NCBI GenBank assembly: GCA_013400115.1
Contig: VXBP01009446.1
Span: 310,001 to 374,000 of the forward strand
Direction: 5' to 3'
DNA: 64,000 nt
Source: Rhinopomastus cyanomelas
Taxonomy: Eukaryota; Chordata; Aves; Bucerotiformes; Rhinopomastidae
Position 1 is the first letter of the stretch. Each line of letters begins with the position of its first letter. This document shows, piece by piece, positions 11,560 to 24,900 of this stretch. The notes under the pieces were generated by a model. That model was not told the origin of the DNA. It did no database searches and was given only the letters and a program-made list of their open reading frames with translations. The position numbers and the translations under genes were made by a program.

Positions 11560-12450
11560 AGTGGAATTGAATGCCCACCTGGGTCAGTTTGCTGGAGACA
11601 GCAAGCCGTGTGGTGGTCAGCACCCTGGAGGGAAGGGAGGGCATCCAGAGGGACCTTGCCAGGCTCGACAAGTGGGCTGCGCCACCTGCATGGAGTTGGA
11701 CAAGGGCAAGGGTCTGCCCCTGGGTCGGGGCAGTCCCACGCACGGATACAGACTGGGAGGAGAAGGGATTGAGGAAGCCCTGAGGAGAAGGACTTGGGGG
11801 TGGAGGTGGAGCAGAAGTGGAACAGGAGCTGTCGGTGTGGCTAGCAGCCCAGACAGACAACCGTGTCCTGGGCTGGAGCTAAAGGAGCAGGGACAGTCAG
11901 TCAAGAGAGGTGATTCTCCCCCTCTGCTCTGCACTGGTGAGACCCCACCTGGAGTCCTGGGTCCACTTCAAGAATCCCCAACATCAGAAGGACACAGAGC
12001 TCCTGGAAGGTGTCTGGAGTAGAGCAACTTAAATGATCAGAGGGTTGGAGCACCTCCCTTCTGAGTACAGGCTGAGCAAGTTGGGGTTGTTCAGCCTGGA
12101 GAAGGGGAGCTTCTTAGGTGACCTTCTAGCAGCTTTCCAGTCTCTGAAGGGGGCTACAAGAAAGCTGGGGGAGGGCTTTTAACAGGGATGGCAGTGAGAG
12201 GCCAAGGGGAAAAGATCACAGCCTTGAAGAGGGGAGATTGAGGTTGGACATGAGGAACTAGTTCTTTCCTGTGAGGGTGGGGAGATGCTGGAGCAGGTTG
12301 CTCAAGGAAGTTGTGGTTGCTCCATCCCAGGCAGTGTTGAAGGGCAGGTTGTCTGGGGCCTTGAGTAACCTGCTCTAGTGAAGGTGTCCCTGCCTGTGCA
12401 GGGGGGTGGGAACTGGGTGATCTTTAAGGCCATCCTATGCTATTACCTAT
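11560..12450 (+). mobile_element. CR1, longest copy
   Basis: Sense, about 0.9 kb. It reaches into the end of the reverse-transcriptase ORF region (GACAGCAAGCCGTGTGGTGG) and ends GATCTTTAAGGCCATCC. The reading frame is broken. It abuts the BCCIP/UROS CpG block. Confidence 0.85.
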
Positions 12451-13499
12451 TATTTTGGTAGCTTTCTGCAGGATGCTTCATGGCAGCCCTACAAGTAGGG
12501 TTGAGTTTTCCTGTGATTTGATAACCCGCTTAGTAATAGGGAAGGAATACTGTCAAGAAATTAATAGCATCATTTGTTTAAATAATTATCTCTCAATAAT
12601 ATTTCCAAATCCCTCTCCATTTGTGTTTGTGATGGACCAGATTATTCCTTCTACACTTTTCAGTGCAACTTTAGTATGTGACCCATATGGTCGCTTATAA
12701 TCAGAGTAGTATTAGGCTAATACATTAGGTCTGTATATTAACTGGAATATATTTTACAGCTCTCTGCACAAAGAGAAACAAAAGGACCCATTTACTTCAT
12801 TTTAAAAGCTGTCCTCTGCATCAGAGATAGTTCACAATTTGTTTGGAGACAGCTTTTCAGATTAAGTTTGAGTGACCCACTGAGATGTTTGTCCTCCACA
12901 AGGGTTTTTTGTATTTTAGTATGAGAGGGTATCACTCATTTTTAGTCTATCAGGGACTGAGAGATACACATTGTAATCAGCTTTATGCTTTAATTGAAGG
13001 CACAAGGACATTGAATTTTACTTTGTGAGGCTGTGAGTGGGAAGCATTTCAATTACATCTGTGAAGGATAATAGTCTGAAAATGCAGTGAACCTAAATTA
13101 CCCTTCTCCTGCATTAAGATGGACTTAAAATTAAGTAATGTGGACTTGGATAAATAGCAGCAAACTGGTGTTTGGTGTCAGTCATGATGTAAAACCTGTC
13201 TGTGGTTCGTTAGCAAAGCTTAACGGCACGGTTCTCAAACCTCAGACTGACTAAATCAGGTTTGTCTTCATCTTTGTGTCTGTAGATCAAGACAAAATAC
13301 TTGTTACCCTCTTGCTAGCTGTTTGCAAACCTAATGGCTTCTAAATGATCGTTTCCTTGTTGTTTAACATTCTCAATGAAGCCTTGGCAGTGCAAAACAT
13401 ATTAGGGTTTGGGATGGACTTCAACTTAATGCAAGTGCCTTTATCTCAACTCATGCATTTCCTCACTTTTACTCTTTCAGTTCTTACCCCCATGGAGAG

Positions 13500-13905
13500 A
13501 ATCACAGAACCTTAGTGATTGGAAGGGACCTCAAAAGATCATCCAGACCAATCCCCCTGCCACAGCAGGATCCCTTAGATCAAGTCGCACAGGAACACGT
13601 CCAGGCAGGTTTTAAATGTCTCCAGTGAAGGAGACTCCACAACCCCCCTGGGCAGCCTGTTCCAGTGCTCTGTCACCCTCACTGGGAAGAAATTCCTTCT
13701 CACATTGATGTGGAACCTCCTCTGTTCCAGCTCACACCCACTGCCCCTTGTCCTATCATTAGGAGACACTGAGCAGAGCCTGGCTCCATCCTCCTGACAC
13801 CCACCCTTCACATATTTATCAACATGAATGAGGTCACCCCTCAGTCTCTTTTTCTTGAAGTTCAAGAGACTCAGCTCCCTCAGCCTTTCCTCATCTGGGA
13901 GAAGT
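13500..13905 (-). mobile_element. CR1 fragment
   Basis: Antisense CTTAGTGATTGGAAGGGACC type in UROS intron 1. Confidence 0.9.
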
Positions 13906-13924
13906 GAGTGGCTACATGGAGCTG

Positions 13925-14250
13925 AGCTTTCCAACTCCCTGAAGGGAGATTGTAGTCAGGTGGAGGCTGGGCTCCTCTCCCAGGCAACTAGTGCCAGGAT
14001 GAGAGGGTAGGGGGTGCAGCTGCACCAGGGGAGGGTTAGGTTGGATGTCAGGAAGCCCTTCCTCATTGAGAGGGTGATCAGAGCCTGGACTGGACTGCCC
14101 AGGGCAGTGGGGGAGTCGCCATCCCTGGAGGTGTTGAAGATGAGCCTGGCTGTGGCCCTCAGTGCCCTGGTGTGGCTACTGTGGTGATGTTAGGTGCTGG
14201 GCTGGCTGAGCTCCGAGGGCTTTTCCAGCCTCAATAAATCTGTGACATTT
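13925..14250 (+). mobile_element. CR1 3' fragment
   Basis: Sense of another subtype, ending TTTTCCAGCCTCAATAAATC. Confidence 0.88.
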
Positions 14251-15169
14251 GCTGCATGTCTTCCTTCTGTTCTTACTCTTAATTCTCTCTGATTCAATAG
14301 GACTGTTGTCAGAGTTCTTGACTCTTGTGTGTTTAGCAGAAAGCTGGTTGTTGGAAAATGATACTTCAGCCCTTTATTCGACCAGTTTTCATTTGGTCCC
14401 ACCTGTCACCAAAACATGATCTGAGAGGTTTGCGACTGCAGAAAAACACCTGCATTTGCATTTTCCTGCAATAAACCCAAAAGCAGTCAGAGGGTTTTGC
14501 AGGTCAAAATACACCTGCATATGTACAGATTCCCTAGGTGAAGTTTTCCTTCTTTTGGACACTTGTAGCCCCTTTTTGGAGTCCGTAAACCTGAAGCTGG
14601 TGGCTCCTAGGAACACCAGAGCCACGCGAGTGAGCCAGGTGTCAGAGTCCAAACCCCAGCTTGTAGGGTTTTTTGTAGAGGAAACAGCCAACTAATTGCA
14701 TCCTGCAGTTGTTCAGGATGTTTTATGATGTTGTAATTATCCTTTGCTTTCCATATCTATTTTCTGTGAGGGATCTAAACAAAATAATGAATGTGATTAT
14801 CGTTAGTCACCTTGTTAAGGCTGGATGTTTACCCAGTTCTGACTGGGATTCATTACTTGGCACAGTGGTAGGGCAGAAACAGGCACTTAACTCCTTTCTA
14901 ACTACCTGAAGTAATTAATTACTAACCTGCTCTCCCTGGGGACAGCTGAATTAACTCTCATGTGTCATCTGGGGGGGTTTATTACAAGACTTGAGAGCAG
15001 AGAAGACTGGTAGGATGTTAAAGTGACTGAGAAAAGTCACTTAGTCCTTCCTTCTTCAAGCCATGAACACCTGGATATGCAGAAGTGTTTGGGAGACCAA
15101 CTCTTGAAAGCCCTGGATGTGATCACGGACTTGCTCCAGTCTGAAATCAAGGACAATTCCACTTCTTGA

Positions 15170-15320
15170 GAATACGACCCTTGACAGAATCTACTCTGCC
15201 CTGGTGGGGCTGCATTTGGAATCTTGATCTAGGAGATCCTGCTGTGGCAGAGGGACTGGACTGGCTGATCTTTTGAGGTCCCTTCCAATCCCTAATGGTC
15301 AGTGCTGCTGTGATGTTGGT
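15170..15320 (+). mobile_element. CR1, internally deleted
   Basis: CTACTCTGCCCTGGTGGGG is fused to the 3' end GGTCCCTTCCAATCCCTAAT. Confidence 0.8.
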
Positions 15321-15672
15321 TTTATTTGCTTATGGTGTAACAGGCTGTGAATTAGCACCAAAGTCAACTCCTGAGGAGCTGAGAACAATCATCTCCCCAT
15401 TCTAATGGCAGTATAATTTTCCCAGCCTTATTTACTATAGAAGCATCAAGTGTGGCATAAAAATATCCAGTATATTATATCTAGAAGTACATGAGCATAA
15501 GCTGGAAGGCAGCATGGAAATTAATGCAATAGAGGATTTTTTAATAGATAGGAGCTTATTACACCGCTGAACGTGACTCCCTTTCCCAGGTTATTACTTC
15601 TTTTACAGCAAATTCCCCTATAGACTGTTTTCTCCTTGATGACTTTCATTACAGCTTCTCCCCTAAGCAGCA

Positions 15673-15708
15673 TTATCTGAAGACAGCAGTTATTTGTTGC
15701 TCTTATCA
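15673..15708 (-). promoter_or_regulatory. UROS: two GATA-type motifs upstream of the UROS start codon
   Basis: On the minus strand AGATAA (15673-15678) and TGATAA (15703-15708) match WGATAR, about 195-230 bp before the UROS ATG. Mammalian UROS has an erythroid alternative promoter with GATA-1 sites in the equivalent position. Such short motifs are common by chance, so this is a candidate only. Confidence 0.35.
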
Positions 15709-15902
15709 GGGTGGGTATTCATGCCCAGAGGATGTTCGTTAAGTGCTTACTCATTGTACAGAGAGCCCTGCTCCTGTTGGCAACGCAGGGGCTTTGTAGC
15801 TGAGCTGCTGGAGTCTCTGTTCACTAGAAAGTCCTCTAGATCTAATTTAGATAAATTCCTTTCTTGTGTTTCAGAGTTCTTTTGTGGTTATTCTGGTAAA
15901 CA

Positions 15903-15965
15903 ATGAAGGTTCTGTTGCTGAAGGATCCCAAAGACAAAGATTCAGGACCCGATCCCTACGTTAAA
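15903..15965 (+). CDS. UROS: UROS coding exon (exon 2)
   Basis: Residues 1-21, MKVLLLKDPK to DPYVK. The ATG is preceded by a T/C-rich stretch. The donor is AAA|GTAAGT, phase 0. Confidence 0.96.
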
Positions 15966-18900
15966 GTAAGTAAACTTTAATAAAAGCCAAAAAGCTTGTG
16001 TTTTGCTTCACTATTAGATTGGGACTGTGTGTCTGAAGTGGTGGTATTTTTGTATGTGATGTTATAGATTGATGCATTTTATGCTGTCATGCTGCCTGAC
16101 AGAGTCACACTGTGTTCCCTAGTAAAAGAAAATACAACACTCCCCCTCTACTCTGCACTGGTGAGACCACAGCTGGAATGTTGTGTCCAGTTCTGGGCCC
16201 CTCACAGTTCCAGAAGGACATAGAGCTGCTGGAGAGAGTCCAGCAAAGCTACAAAGATGATGGAGTGGATCACCTCCTGATGAGGAAAGGCTGAGGGAGC
16301 TGGGTCACTTGAGCTTGGAAAAAAGGAGAGTAATGTTGATAAATATGTGAAGGGTGGGTGTCAGGAGGATGGAGCCAGGCTCTGCTCATTGGCACCCAAT
16401 GACAGGACAAGGGGCGATGGGTGTGAGCCGGGACATAAGAGGTTCTGAGAAGGAACTTCTCAGAGAAGTTCTACCCAGTGAGGGTGACAAAGCTCTGGAA
16501 GGGGCTGCCCAGGGAGGTTGTGGAGTCTCCTTCTCTGGAGATATTTCAAACCCACCTGGACATGTGTTCCTGTGCAACTTGATCTAGAGGATCCTACTGT
16601 GGCAGGAGGATTGAACTGGATGATTTGTCAAGATCCCTCCCACCCTTAATCTTCTGTGATTCTGTGATCTGACCTTCTTGGAAAAAAGGCAAAAAACCTA
16701 CTGTTTGAAACCTGTAAACTTACTATTTTATAGGAATTAGCATCATATGGACTCCAAGGAACCTTGATTCCAGTCTTGTCGTTTGAATTCATATCACTTG
16801 AAAGCTTATTTGAAAAGGTAAGTCTGAAGTTATTTCTTCTATCTGATTTCCAGCAGACTTGAGACCACCCTTGCCAGGATGTCTTCATTAAACAGTGCTC
16901 TTTGTATTTTATCCAAACTTAGTAAAGAACTAAGTGGCTCAGGTAAAATTCACATTTAGGTTGATGGACCACAGGTATTAAGACATCTTCTCCCAAATTC
17001 CTAATGATAGGACAGGGGGAAATGGCCTCAAGTTGTGTCAGGGGAGCTTTAGATTGGATCTCATGAAGAAGTTCTTTCCTGAGGGAGTGGATGGGCGCTG
17101 AAACAGGCTGCCCAGGAAGAAGGTGGAGTCCCCAGCCCTGGAGGTGTTTAAAAACCAAGTAGTTAGAGCAATTGAAACCTTGGTCTAGGGAGCTGTTGGG
17201 CTGAGGGCTGGACTTGATGATCCTGGAGGTCCTTTCCGTTCTATGTTCAGAAAGAACATAGTGACAGCTAAAGGTGACCTGAGGTTCACCCATGTTGTCT
17301 ATTGCATCTCCTGTTCCACAAAATAAAGTTGCATCATCAGTGTTTCCAAGTGATCCACAAGTATTTATCCCCATTTTGTACTAATGTTCTGAGTTTTATT
17401 ATAAATAATAGTCAAGGGGCAACGGGTGTGAGCTGGAACATAGAAGATTCCACATAAAAATGAGAAGGAACCTCTTCCCAGTGAGAATAACAGAGCCCTG
17501 GAAGGGGCTGCCCAGGGAATTGTGGAGTCTCCATCACTAGAGACATTTAAAACCCACTTGGCCATGTTCCTGTGTGACTTGGTCTAGGTGGTCCTGCTGT
17601 AGCAGGGGGATTGGACTGGATGATCTTTTGAGGTCCCTTCCAATCCCTGATGTTCTGTGATTATGTAATTAAATTTTCACCCTTTTTGATTTCAGACATT
17701 CATTGAAGTTGTTTTATTCCTACTAAGATTATAACAAACTGATCAAGTTAATGCTTTAACTTACTTCCCTTTTTTTTTATTTCTTTCCTTCCTACATTTA
17801 CTCTTTTTAAGTAGCTGTCTCATCCTGAAAGCTATGGAGGCCTAGTCTGTACCAGTCCAAGAGCACTGGAAGCCGTCAAGATATGTTTAAAAGACAATAC
17901 TAAAAGTGAAGGTAAATGCATATTTCTGTTCCTCCAGTTCTCTTTCCTTCTCAGTTCCTTGTGCTTCTCTTGGCCCGAAAGAGCCTTCAACAGAAACTCA
18001 GCTTGAGGAGTCATAGAATCATAGAATGGCCAGGGTTGGAAAGATCAGCCAGTCCCAACCCCCCTGCACAGACAGGGGGACCTTCACTACAGCAGGTTAC
18101 TCAAGGCCCCAGCCAACCTGCCCTTCAACACTGCCAGGGATGGAGCAGCCACAGCTGCCTTGGGCAACCTGCTCCAGCATCTCCCCACCCTCACAGCAAA
18201 GAATTGGTTCCTCATGTCCAACTTCAGTCTCCCCTCTTCAAGGCTGGAACTGTTTCCTGTTGGCCTCTCGCTACCACCCTCAAAAGCCCTCCCACAGCTT
18301 TCTTGTAGCCCCCTTCAGAGACTGGAAAGCTGCTCGAAGGTCACCTGGGAGCCTCCTCTTCTCCAGGCTGAACAAGCCCAACTTGATTTTAACCCTTTAA
18401 ATGGCTGTCATAGAGGATTTTAATTGGTTTTCCCTTAAACTTTCCTTTTTGAACCCCCAGTTTGGTGGTTTAGATCTCTCTTTGTCCTGTGTGCTGGGTT
18501 TTCCTACAAATTCTGATGCTTTGAAGAACTCTTACTGCCAAAATACAGCTGAACATTGCAAGCTGCTCAGGACCTGGAGCATTAAAAATGCTAAATAAAA
18601 ACAGCAGCTAAGAACTCTTTACTCAAATTAGTCTCTTAAAACCTTGTTTGAGGCTGCTGTTTACACAATGAACAAAAAAAACCCCATGAAAAATTCATCG
18701 TGTGCATCCAGATTTGTTGAAATAGGTGGGGAAGGACCAGTTGTTACTATTTTGTTGTATTTGTAAGTTAAACAGAAGCCCAAATACTCATTTAACATTC
18801 ATTCTGTGGCTACGTGCTTGAATTTAATGTGTTTCAGCCTGGTCAAAGTCCCTTGAACAACAGTGGAATGCCAAACCGACGTACGTGGTGGGGAAGGCTA

Positions 18901-21900
18901 CAGCTGCTTTAGGTGAGATGGAGGCATCAACCCCCGAATCTTAGCTAAATCTGTCTTGTTTTATCATATTTTATGATGTTTTGTAATATTTTGTAATGTT
19001 TCCTGCTATTTAGGGGCTTGGGTTAGTGGTGACCTGGTAGTGCTGGGTTAATGCTTGGACTTAGTGACCTTAAAGGTCTCTTCCAACCAAAGAGATTCTG
19101 TGGAAATAAATACACTGAAGTTTTCTTAATGGATAATTTTGGAAACAGGTCATTGCTTGCTCTTCAGAATCCTAGAACAGTTTTGGCTGGCAGAGACCTT
19201 CAACATCATCGAGTCCAACCTCTTCCTAGCCCTCTCAGCACCACTAAACCCTGTCCCCCTGGTGCAGCATCTACCCTTCTCCTAAACACTTCCAGAGATG
19301 GGTGCTCAACCCCCTCCCTGGGCAGCTGTTCCAGTGCCTGACAACCCTTTCAGGAAAGAAGTTCCTCCTGACATTCAACCTGAACCTCCCCTGGTGCAGC
19401 TTCAGGCCATTTCCCCTCATCCTATCACTGGCCACTAGGGAGAACAGACAGACTTCCTTTCAAGTAGCTGTAGAGAGCAGGAAGGTCTCCCCTCAATCTC
19501 CTCTTCTCCAGACTAAACAGCCCCAGCTGTTTCTCACACAACACCTATTCCAAATCAGTTACTGGCTTGGTAGCCACCTCTGTCCTCTCTGCAGCCCTGC
19601 AGAAGGCCACTGCTAAACCCTGTCCCTGAGCTCCAGATCTCCACGATGGTGAAACACGGCCAGGGATGGCAATTCAAACCCTCCCCTGGGCAGCCTGTTC
19701 CCAGCCCTGCTGGCCCTTACCATGGGGAAGTTCTTCCTCAGGGCCAGCCTAAACTTCCCCTGGTGCAGCTCGAGGGCATTTCCTCTTGTCCTGTCACTGA
19801 GCAAAGCTGAAGTGTTCTCACTGGCATCGCTGTTTTTCTTCCTGCTTTGTGTTCCAGTGGAAGAAGTGGGTCTGACTCCACAAGGAGAAAAGTCTGGAAA
19901 TGCAGAAAAATTGGCTGAATACATTTGCTCAAGTAAGTGAATCTTCTCCTTTAAGAAATTCCTCTAAAAGGCAATAAGAGCAGTTGACATACCTGTACAG
20001 GATATTAATTTACATTAAATATTAGTTTCTTTAATGGATTAATAATAATACATGAGCCGCTAGTCAAAGTAATTTTGAGGTGAAAGACTCAAGCTGTGGT
20101 TTGTACAACCTGGCCTGTGGAAGGTGGGTGAAGGATGTCCCAAGCAGGAGCTACCTGAGTGCAATGGACTCAGAGCTTGACACACGTGGTGGTGGTTGAA
20201 GGGACCCACTCCTGAGGTGGATGCTGCCTTCTAGCATCGGCTGGGAGGAGCAGGTGTCAGAAGAAGCCGCCAGCAGACCTCATTCCCAACACCCTGGAAT
20301 CCATTGCTAGAATCAGCTCTGGGCCAGAAGAAAGTCAGACCTGAGGTTCAGTATCTCAGCAGCAACCTGTTGGCTGGCAGGTCCTTCTCTGTAGTGTTGT
20401 GTTGTAGAATCACAGAGTCGTTCAGGTTGGGAAAGACCTTTAAGATCATCAAATCCAACCATGAACCCAGCTGGCCCATGGCCACCGCTAAACCCTGTCC
20501 CTGAGCCCCAGATCTCCACGACTGTGAAACACATCCAGGGATGGTGATTCAACCCCCTCCCTGGGCAGCCTGTTCCAAGCCCTGTGGGTCCTTTCCAGGA
20601 GGAAGTTTTTCCTCATGGCTGACCTCAACTTCCCTGGGTGCAGCTTGAGGCTGTTTCCTCTAGTCCTATCACTTGTTCCTTGTGAGAAGAGACCAACCCC
20701 CACCTCCCTACAACCTCTTTTGAAGGACTTGTAGGCATCAAGGTCTTCCCTCAGACCTGGGGTACATCCCCACTCATTTAAGAAGCTGGTAGTGGAGCCT
20801 CATGACAAAATGAGGGGGTAGCTGTCCCTCTCATGCAAAGTCCTCTGCTGAAGGAATTTCTGCCCCAAGTTTAAAAAGGGAAACAGAAACCTTCCCGCAG
20901 AGGTTCTTGCAGGGCCCAGTGACTGAGCAGAGCAGCTGATGCTTTGAAAATTCATGTTAATTCAGCAGGCCAGTTGTTCAGGGCAGGTCTTCTAGATGCT
21001 GGGTGAATTATGGCAGCTGCTGGCTTAACAGCCCTGAGAACCTGCTGAATAAGGCTCTGGGTGCTTCAGTAGTGACACGATGTCGAGAACCCTGCGTGTG
21101 ATTGTTTTGGCTGAGGGATCATGTCAGGTTGGAATGAGCGTGTCCATCGTGGTGCTGTGTGGTCAGCAGAGTAGCAGAGGTTTCCAGGGTGTGATTGGAG
21201 CTGGCAGGGATGGTTGTTGTGGGCAGAGTGCTCTGACATTCACTAGCAAATGAAGCTCTACAGAACCTTCCCTGATACAGACGATAGTGGCCGATGCATT
21301 TCCAGAACATACTCTTCCCCTCTGCAAAGTGAGAGGTGAAGAGTGACCCAGAGCTACTCTTCAGCAGATGCTGCTGAAACAAAGAAGGGTTGGGGCTGGT
21401 TTCTCGGTGCTAGGAGCTGTGGTAATAACAGAATCAGAGAGTGACTGAGGCTGGAGAAGCCCTCGGAGCTCAGCCAGCCCAGCACCTAACATCACCACAG
21501 TAGCCACACCAGGGCACTGAGGCCACAGCCAGGCTGGTCTTCAACACCTCCAGGGATGGGGACTCCATCACTGCCCTGGGCAGTCCAGTCCAGGCTCTGA
21601 TCACCCTTTCCATGAGGAAGGGCTTCCTGACATCCAACCTAACCCTCCCCTGGTGCAGCTGCACCCCCTGCCCTCTCATCCTGGCACTAGTTGCCTGGGA
21701 GAGGAGCCCAGCCTCCACCTGACTACAACCTCCCTTCAGGGAGCTGGAGAGAGGGAGAAGGTCCCTCCATGAGTCTCCTCCAGGCTCAACACCCTCACCA
21801 AGGGGCTCTCACATGTTTTAAAGGACAGGAGCAAGTGAGGAGATCCACCTCCACCCTAACAGTGGAAGTTGAATCATTTTTCCTTGGGGAAGTAATAAAA

Positions 21901-24900
21901 TAGAGTTTCAGTCAGATGAGGATGGAAGAAGAAGAGGAAGTTTCCATCTTCTTCTTTTCCTGAATATCCCTCATCCTGGGAGAGCTGAGGGGGCCTGAGA
22001 TGTCAAACAGAGAAGTGACGGAAGGTTGGAGGAGGAGGCGATAGCTGTGGCAGTCCTTGTGCTGCTCTGCAGAGTGGCAGGGGGAATAGAAATGCAGTTT
22101 GTCTCTCACGAGATCTTTCTAGCTGCTGGATTCCTATAGACTCACGGAATATTTTGTAATTTACATGCTAAGTAGCCTCTGTCCTCTGAATCGTGGCTGC
22201 AGCTGCACTGCAGATGTTCTCAGCTCTCTTAGGGCTGATGCAGCAGTTCACTGCAGCCCTCAGCGCCTGTAGAACCTGTGAAATGCATCGTGGTCTCTCT
22301 TGATTAATTAAAACTGGTGTGTGTTGTTTACAGGAGAGAAACCCAATTCCCCAGCTCTTCTTTTTCCCTGTGGAGCCCTGAAAAGAGAAGTGCTTCCTAC
22401 GGAGCTTCGAGAAAAAGGTTGAACTTCCCTCGGCACCTCCTTTTAATCAGTCAGTTGTGAGAAGCTTGTGAACCTTGTTGTGTCTGGAGCTTGCGAACCA
22501 CATCTGGAAATAAGTACAAATTGAGTTGGCTGCTACGTTGGCTGGAAGTTGGCTGGAGGATGGGAGAGAAAGCTGGGAGGTTGGGTTGGTGCCCAGAGCT
22601 CAGCGACTGAGCTAGGATGAGGTGGAAAAGGTGATTTGCTGCCTTCTTCCCCTGCTTCCTCATCTGTAAAGTGGGAGGCCACTTTCTCTGTTTCTCTCAC
22701 AGATATGTGAGACACCTCCAAGTGCTGGGAGTTCTTCCCCTTGTGGGTGCTTTAGTACAGCTTGAAGAGGGGAGATTGAGGTTGGACATGAGGAACCAAT
22801 TCTTTGCTGTGAGGGTGGGGAGATGCTGGAGCAGGTTGCCCAAGGCAGTTGTGGCTGCCCCATCCCTGGCAGTGCTGAAGGGCAGGTTGGCTGGGGCCCT
22901 GAGTAACCTGGTCTAGTGAAGGTGTCCCTGCCTGTGCAGGGGGGTTGGAGCTATCATTAGTCATCTGGGAGACCAGCAGCAGCCTCACAACAACCTCCTT
23001 TGAGGTAGCTGTAGAGAGCAAGTAGGTCTCCTCTCAGCCTCCTCGCCTCTAGACTAAATAACCCCCTGTCCCTCAGCTGAACACTTTTCCATGTCTTTTT
23101 AGCCTAAAACAGGGCACTTCAGAGCAGTTAGTGTGTGGGGAGTGTTTTGCTGAACAGGAATTAATGGAGCCCTGTTTAATTAGGAATGTGTATGCCTGTT
23201 GCAGGTATCTCTCTGGAAAGCCTCACTGTTTATCAGACAGTCCAGCACCCAGACCTGCAGCAGTCTTTGAGCAGTTACTTCTCACAGCAGGTAACTGTTG
23301 CTGATGTGATGGAAGTGTGTTTGAGGGGTAGGATGGTAGCAGCAGACTGTCCTTTACGTGGTGCAGCAGGCTCCTTGGTTTTTTTCCTGCTAAGGGGGAC
23401 CTGGCAGCGCTGGTCGAAGGTTGGACTTGATGACCTTAAAGGTCTCTTCCAACCAAAGAGATTCTGTGACTGTGTTTGGGGCTGCAGCTCAAGAGCTCAG
23501 GTTGGTTGCTTCAGGCTTAATCCAGGAGAGAAACAGCCCTTCAGGGTTTGCAGGTTTAAGGCACCACCTCATCTGTGCCAGAGTATCTCAGGGTGAATCA
23601 CAGGAGCTGGGAAGCTCTGAGCTGAGAGAGATGGGAATGGATTTAGGGAAATAACTGGCTGAGTTTCCTTGCTAAACAGAGCTCAGCTCCAGCTGAGCTG
23701 GGGGGGTTTGGCAGGAGGTCTGCACCCCAGGAAACCCTTCCAGTGGGCTGAGCTGCTGTGTTCTCATCACCACAAACATTTCCTGATAGTAAAGGGACTT
23801 CTGTGAACATGCTGCTCTTCTGCTAATCTCTAGTTCCTCTTGCTCAGGGAATTCCAGCCAGCGTCGTGTTCTTCAGCCCGTCCGGTGTCAGGTTCTGCCT
23901 CCAGCACATTCAGAAGCTTTCAGGGGACCTCATCAACCGAGTCAAGGTATCTTCTCTTTAAAAGCAGTGAAATAAAACAGGCAGTAAGTTTGGGGTGGGT
24001 GAATGAGTGGGGGAAGGTTGTTCCACCCACGACAGACCTTCCTTTTCTCTTTTATTTAGCTGAAAAAACAGGTTGTAGCTCATACTTACTATGAATATAA
24101 ATGCTTTCATCTGGAATTCATTTGCCCAGCTGCCCAGTTTCCGCTGGGTATAGGATCAGAGAATGGTTTTGGGTTGGAAGGGATCTTCAGAGCTCACCTT
24201 TGAAGATGATGAAGGGTGTGGAACATCTCCCTGATGAGGAAAGACTGAGGGAGCTGGGTCTCTTGAACTTGGAGAAAAAGAGACTGAGGGGTGACCCCAT
24301 GAATGTTGATAAATATGTGAAGGGTGGATGTCAGGAGGATGGAGCCAGGCTCTGCTCAGTGTCATCTAATGATAGGACAAGGGGTAGTGGGTGTCAGCTG
24401 GACCACAGGAGGTTCCACATCAATTTGAGAAGGAACTTCTTCCCAGTGAGGGTGCCAGAGCCCTGGAAGGGGCTGCTGAGACTCCTCTGGACACGTTTGA
24501 AACCCACCTGGATGTGTTCTTGTGTGACTTGGTCTAAGGGATCCTGCTGTGCCAGGGGATGGGACCGGATGATCTTTTGAGGTCCCTTCCAATCCCTGAT
24601 GTTGTGTGATTCAGCGAACCCATGCAGTGGGAGGAACATCTTCCACTGGAGCAGGTTGCTCAGAGCCCTGTCCAGCCTGACCTGGGATGTCTCCAGGGAT
24701 GGGGCTCTGTTTTCTCGTAGCGATGTGCAGGTGGTTCTTGCCTGAATCAGCAATTACAGGCTGAGACATTAAAATTCTCTCCCTTTTCCTGTTGTGTGGA
24801 ATGAAGAGCTTTAAGTATTTTTAATGGAGAGAGAAATAACCTGCTTCCCTCAGTCATTTGTGAGTAGGGGGTCGGTAAGGGCTGAAGAGTTGATGCTGTA

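Larger units (their letters stand above)
12451..15902. other. UROS intron 1, unique stretches
   Basis: Outside the CR1 copies at 13500-14250 and 15170-15320 I see no exon. ORFs here are short and have no family resemblance. The stretch 12451-13499 is AT-rich single-copy-looking DNA. Confidence 0.5.

Noticed and set aside
11354..12022. 222-codon plus-strand ORF
   Set aside because: It spans GC-rich promoter flank and the long CR1 copy at 11560-12450. No conserved protein features and no splice logic.
24101..24580. 159-codon plus-strand ORF
   Set aside because: It is read through a CR1 3' fragment. The same peptide pattern recurs at many CR1 copies in the window.
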